Shown: positions 60,547 to 64,000 of the stretch, in pieces
Numbering within the stretch: position 1 is the stretch's first letter
How the letters are laid out: each line of letters starts with the position of its first letter
NCBI GenBank assembly: GCA_003945285.1
Contig: AP019005.1
Span: 1,812,001 to 1,876,000, forward strand
Origin: Hydrogenimonas sp.
GTDB taxonomy: Bacteria; Campylobacterota; Campylobacteria; Campylobacterales; Hydrogenimonadaceae
Length of the DNA: 64,000 bases
Reading direction: 5' to 3'
Notes under the pieces: model-generated
What the model saw: the letters and a program-made list of their open reading frames with translations, nothing else
Told to the model about the DNA's origin: nothing
Database searches by the model: none
Translations under genes and position numbers: made by a program

Positions 60547-60640
60547 GTCTCGAAATATTCTATTTCGTAGCTTTAGGGGGGTGCAGGGGACGGCCAGTCC
60601 CCGCCAAAGCTTGGGCTCTGCTCAAGCTTTGCGTAACATC
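60547..60640 (+). repeat. Multi-hairpin repeat, copy 3, in the dnaX leader
   Basis: It has the hairpins CGAAATA/TATTTCG, GGGGAC/GTCCCC and AAAGCTTGGGC/GCTCAAGCTTT, and ends GCGTAACATC. The first hairpin of the 119-bp form is absent. The CGAAATA/TATTTCG stem carries a base-pair change that keeps pairing against copy 2. It ends 26 bases before the dnaX start. Confidence 0.87.
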
Positions 60641-60665
60641 AGATAATAACAAAAAAGAGGTTGAC

Positions 60666-62387
60666 TTGTCACAGGCACTTGCACTCAAATACCGTCCGAA
60701 ACGTTTTGAAGATCTGATAGGGCAGGACTCGATTTCGCAGACTCTGGCGATGGCGCTCGATCAGAACCGCCTCGGCCACGCATATCTCTTCTCCGGGCTC
60801 AGGGGAAGCGGAAAGACATCGACGGCGCGTATATTCTCGAAAGCCCTGCTCTGCGAAAACGGCCCCACCTCCAAACCGTGCGACAGCTGCGAACAGTGCG
60901 TCATGGCCAACGAAGGGCGCCATATAGACATCATAGAGATGGACGCCGCCTCCAGCCGCAAGATCGACGACATCAGGGATCTGATAGAGCATACCAAATA
61001 CAAACCCTCCATAGGCCGCTACAAGGTCTTCATCATCGACGAAGTGCATATGCTTACAAAAGAGGCGTTCAACGCGCTTCTGAAAACCCTGGAGGAGCCG
61101 CCGGAGTTCGTAAAGTTCATTCTCGCCACGACCGACCCGCTGAAGCTGCCCGCCACCATACTGAGCCGTACACAGCATTTCCGTTTCAAAAAGATCGCCA
61201 AGCCGCTCATCATCAAGCATCTGGAGCATATCCTAAACAGTGAAAACATCCCCTTCGAGCCCGAAGCGCTCGATATACTGGCCAGAAGCGGCAGCGGCTC
61301 TCTGCGCGATACGCTGACACTTCTCGACCAGGCCATCGTATACTCCAAGAGCCATGTGGATGTGGTTACGGTAACGCAGATGCTCGGCATCATCGACCCG
61401 GAGTTTCTGGAGAAGCTCTTCGATGCCGTTTTGAAGAGGGATGAAGAGAGTATACGCGGATATCTCAAAGAGCTTGAAAACTACGAAGCCGAGATGGTTA
61501 TAGATGAGATGAGTCTCTTTCTGAAAGAGAAGCTCTTTTCGGCCGACCGGAGGTTCTCCCCCATGCTTCTGGAGCGATTCTACCGGATTCTTGCAGAGAG
61601 CAAACCGCTGCTGGCGCTCGGAACGGACGGAGATTTCGTACTCTCTTTGACCCTCTTCAAGATGGTCGAAGCCCTCAATATCAAACAGATAGACGAGATG
61701 ATAGAGGCACTCGAAAGCGAGCTTGGAAGTGCGGTGGCAAAAAGGGTACCGCCAAAAGAGAGCAGACCCAACGTCGGGCCCCGGACCGTTCAGCCGCAGC
61801 CGGCCGCTGCGCCTGAACCCTCCCAACCCCGGCCTGCGGAAGCGGCACCCGCCGAAACCGCGCCTGCCGCGCCGAAAGAGTATGCACCGGACAACGCCAT
61901 ACGCTTCAGAAAGCTCATAGAGAAGCTCTACGACCGCAATGCCGAGCTTGGGCGCGCTTTCGAAGAGAGCATAGAGTTTGTAAACTTCGAAAACGGGGTA
62001 CTTTCGTGGGCCAGCCATGCGGAGGGGGAGAACAAAGAGCTTTTGAAGACCCACTTCGGTATAGTGCGCCACTTCGTACAGGAGATTTTCGGATTTGAAA
62101 CCAAAATCTCTCTGGTCAAGTCGGAAAATCCGCCCCCAAAGCCGAAGGCTCCCGAGAGGGAGCCTGAGAGAGAAGAGGCCCGGCCGGACGACGCAAACGC
62201 ACAGAGCAACACCTCATCGATGATAGAGGAGGTGGAGTGCAACAGCGGCGGATGCGTAACCGGAAACTGCTCCGAAGAGCCACCCTCGAAAGAGTTCGAC
62301 GCCAAAGAGATCCAGAACGATCCGATGGTGAAAAAAGCGGTTGAACTCTTCGGCGCCAAAAAGATAACGATACGCTCCAAAGTATGA
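60666..62387 (+). CDS. dnaX: DNA polymerase III subunit tau/gamma
   Basis: DnaX is the clamp-loader ATPase. The 573-residue product begins SQALALKYRPKRFEDLIGQ, with Walker A GLRGSGKTS near residue 45, a CxnCxxCxxC zinc site (CENGPTSKPCDSCEQC), Walker B IIDEVHML, and the sensor segment LATTDP. After residue 370 a proline/alanine-rich linker leads to a variable C-terminus. TTG 60666 is chosen because AAGAGG lies five bases upstream; the longer frame from 60504 runs through the repeat. No convincing internal frameshift site was seen. Confidence 0.95.
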   Translation: MSQALALKYRPKRFEDLIGQDSISQTLAMALDQNRLGHAYLFSGLRGSGKTSTARIFSKALLCENGPTSKPCDSCEQCVMANEGRHIDIIEMDAASSRKIDDIRDLIEHTKYKPSIGRYKVFIIDEVHMLTKEAFNALLKTLEEPPEFVKFILATTDPLKLPATILSRTQHFRFKKIAKPLIIKHLEHILNSENIPFEPEALDILARSGSGSLRDTLTLLDQAIVYSKSHVDVVTVTQMLGIIDPEFLEKLFDAVLKRDEESIRGYLKELENYEAEMVIDEMSLFLKEKLFSADRRFSPMLLERFYRILAESKPLLALGTDGDFVLSLTLFKMVEALNIKQIDEMIEALESELGSAVAKRVPPKESRPNVGPRTVQPQPAAAPEPSQPRPAEAAPAETAPAAPKEYAPDNAIRFRKLIEKLYDRNAELGRAFEESIEFVNFENGVLSWASHAEGENKELLKTHFGIVRHFVQEIFGFETKISLVKSENPPPKPKAPEREPEREEARPDDANAQSNTSSMIEEVECNSGGCVTGNCSEEPPSKEFDAKEIQNDPMVKKAVELFGAKKITIRSKV

Positions 62388-63667
62388 TACGGCTGCTTCT
62401 TTGCGCACTGCTGACACTCTGGGTCGGCGGGTGCGCTCTGAAAAAGCCCTCATCTCCCGCCGTTTCCGAAAATATCGCCCCGTTTCTGAAGGGTGCTCCC
62501 CCTCCCTTGGGCGAAAAAGAGAAGTCGCGGCTCTATGCGGACTTTTTACAAAAACGCTATACACCCTGGCTGCTGAATGAGGTCAACGCCACCGCAGAAA
62601 CGGCATCCTGGGCCGTGCGACACTACGGAAAAAAGGAGCTCTACGGCGAAAACCGTCTGCCGCTTCAGAAAGAGCGCTGGCGAAGGTGGATCGAAAACGC
62701 GGACTACTCTTCGCTCAACTCCCTGAAGCGCCGTGCCGTTACCGTATACCCCTGCTCCCTGCGCCTCTTTCCGACCGACCGCCCCATCTTCTACGACCCC
62801 TCCCTGGACGGTGAGGGGTACCCGTTCGACTACAACCAGAACAGTGCGGTAAAGGCATTTACCCCTCTCATCGTCTCGCACATGAGCCGCGACGGCGGCT
62901 GGGCCTTCGTTCAGACACCCTTCGCCCTCGGATGGCTCAAGATGAGAGATATAGCCTTTGTTACACAGGAGCAGACGGGGCGTGTAATGAAGATGCCTAT
63001 GGTTACCGTTTTGAAAGAGGGGGCGCCGATATATGACGGAAAACAGAACTTCCTCTTCTACGCCAAAACGGCGACCATCTTTCCGCTGCTTGGGGAAGAA
63101 GATGGCTTCTACCGTATTCTGGTGCCCAAAAAGAGAGAGCGGAGCCTGAAGCTCGAAGAGAGCCTGCTCCCTATCTCATGGGCTGTGCGGATGCCCGTTT
63201 CGATGAGTGCGTCCAACATAGGATCGATCGCAAAGAGACTCCTGGGTGAGCCCTACGGGTGGGGAGGAGTAGCGATGGACAGGGACTGCTCCGCGATGAC
63301 GCGCGACTTTTTCGCACCGTTCGGTATCTGGCTTCCGAGAAACTCCAAAAAGCAGGCAGAAGTCGGAGAGGTCACGGAGCTGAAGGGGTTGCCGGAGAAA
63401 GAGAAGGAGCGGCTCATCATCGAGAAAGGGGTACCGTTCAGAACGCTTCTGCACCTACCGGGGCATATTATGCTCTATGTCGGCTCTGTAGGAGAAAAGG
63501 TCTATGTGATGCACAACATATGGGGGGTTAAGATGAGAGAGGATAGACGCTACATAATCGGAAGGGCCGTCATAAGCACCCTCTATCTGGGCAAAGATCT
63601 GCCGGATGTCGACCCGGAGGCCCTGCTGATACGCAGAGTCGATTCGATGAATAGGGTAGCTCCCTAG
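62384..63667 (+). CDS. SH3-domain NlpC/P60 peptidoglycan hydrolase lipoprotein
   Basis: This 427-residue lipoprotein has a signal with lipobox WVGGC near residue 17, an N-terminal stabilising domain, SH3b-type domains in the middle, and a C-terminal NlpC/P60 domain with the catalytic cysteine in DRDCSAMTRDFF and histidine in HLPGHIMLYVG. It probably cleaves peptide stems of peptidoglycan. The ATG overlaps the dnaX stop as ATGA-like, so it is co-transcribed with dnaX. Confidence 0.87.
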   Translation: MIRLLLCALLTLWVGGCALKKPSSPAVSENIAPFLKGAPPPLGEKEKSRLYADFLQKRYTPWLLNEVNATAETASWAVRHYGKKELYGENRLPLQKERWRRWIENADYSSLNSLKRRAVTVYPCSLRLFPTDRPIFYDPSLDGEGYPFDYNQNSAVKAFTPLIVSHMSRDGGWAFVQTPFALGWLKMRDIAFVTQEQTGRVMKMPMVTVLKEGAPIYDGKQNFLFYAKTATIFPLLGEEDGFYRILVPKKRERSLKLEESLLPISWAVRMPVSMSASNIGSIAKRLLGEPYGWGGVAMDRDCSAMTRDFFAPFGIWLPRNSKKQAEVGEVTELKGLPEKEKERLIIEKGVPFRTLLHLPGHIMLYVGSVGEKVYVMHNIWGVKMREDRRYIIGRAVISTLYLGKDLPDVDPEALLIRRVDSMNRVAP

Positions 63668-64000
63668 AGCTCAAGAGCGGAGAGATCGACCGTTTTGCCG
63701 CGCTTGAACCGTTTGCAGTACTCCACTACCATGCCGTGAAAGAGGGCGTAGATCTGAGCTTTAGGCTCTGTGGGAAAGAGTCTTCTGACCTTTATATCGT
63801 TATCTTTCAACCCCTCTATCATCCACGCCTGCAGACCCCTGTAATCCTCGAACTCGTACCCCAAAGAGCGCAATAGTGCGGCTGTGTAACTGTCTACCAC
63901 CATCGCTTCGCGGTAGCAGGCGTAGTTCAATATGGCATCGGCGCTCTCTTCGCCGATCCCCTTCTTCCGAAGAAGCCACCCCCTGTCGACTTCGGCCTGA
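63664..64000 (-). CDS. Endonuclease III-like DNA glycosylase (MagIII-type), C-terminal part
   Basis: The last about 111 residues of a HhH-GPD glycosylase are visible; the N-terminus lies beyond 64000. The translation has a helix-hairpin-helix LLRKKGIGEESADAILNYA and the catalytic aspartate in MVVDSYTAALL. The position where bifunctional Nth enzymes have lysine is glutamate here (GEESAD), which fits the monofunctional 3-methyladenine glycosylase MagIII of Helicobacter. No C-terminal Fe-S cysteine cluster is present. It overlaps the NlpC gene end by four bases, convergently. Confidence 0.83.
   Translation of the reverse strand, partial: QAEVDRGWLLRKKGIGEESADAILNYACYREAMVVDSYTAALLRSLGYEFEDYRGLQAWMIEGLKDNDIKVRRLFPTEPKAQIYALFHGMVVEYCKRFKRGKTVDLSALEL

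Noticed and set aside
60504-60665. Longer dnaX start
   Set aside because: It would translate the multi-hairpin repeat, and the family N-terminus starts at the TTG with a ribosome-binding site.
61700-61760. Programmed frameshift in dnaX
   Set aside because: Only a run of five A before GGG is present, without the A AAA AAG slippery heptamer or a clear downstream stop in -1 frame.

Overview
The window is chromosomal DNA of a Campylobacterota (epsilonproteobacterial) species with a fairly high G+C content by eye. Two blocks support this placement. The minus-strand run rplY-pth-lptG-lysA-HAD-pheA-hisC-fliF-fliG-fliH-dxs keeps the gene order known from Campylobacter jejuni. The clpS-clpA-aat group and the UPF0323 lipoprotein next to a glutathionylspermidine-synthase-like gene are also familiar from that phylum. 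No rRNA, tRNA, CRISPR array or prophage was seen.

Layout. 1-16.4 kb (minus strand): isoprenoid, flagellar MS-ring/switch and amino-acid genes, then translation and LPS-export genes, pilT, transaldolase, and the N-degron set clpS-clpA-aat. 16.5-24.4 kb: a Cys/Met-metabolism PLP enzyme, bioD, envelope proteins, a two-component system, an ATP-grasp enzyme and a UPF0323 lipoprotein. 24.4-31.9 kb: pyrB-pabB bracketed by two inverted 119-bp multi-hairpin repeats, upp, a CDF exporter, a rhodanese, a ribbon-helix-helix/PemK toxin-antitoxin pair and an outer-membrane protein. 32-40.2 kb (plus strand): ccoI, a ferredoxin-thioredoxin-reductase-like protein, ccoS and a newly noted 40-residue membrane protein, running into the ADP-heptose genes gmhB-hldD-hldE-gmhA. 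40.3-47.9 kb (minus strand): lipooligosaccharide core and lipid A genes (waaF, three GT2 genes, a GT9 gene, an O-antigen-ligase-like gene, lpxL-like, waaC). 47.9-57.8 kb (minus strand): a type II secretion operon in the order L-M-N-C-D-E-F-G-H-I-J-K. 58-64 kb (plus strand): rho, murI, dnaX and an NlpC/P60 lipoprotein, then a minus-strand DNA glycosylase cut by the window end.

The genes form three working sets: synthesis of ADP-heptose and its transfer to the core by WaaC/WaaF, a type II secretion machine, and the maturation of cbb3 oxidase (CcoI, CcoS).

The most unusual content is repetitive. First, a small cassette (37132-37584) between hldD and hldE encodes an S23-type four-helix-bundle protein between 35-bp inverted repeats built of GTCGATN heptads; it resembles 23S rRNA intervening sequences but sits in a protein operon. 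Second, solo heptad arrays of the same or related type (CTGC/GCAG, CCCACTN, GTCGATN) occur at other gene junctions, in frame inside waaF and inside the GspG leader. Third, a dispersed multi-hairpin repeat with compensatory changes occurs four times, and a 165-bp palindrome lies beside one copy. All functional calls rest on reading the translated sequence; no database search was run.
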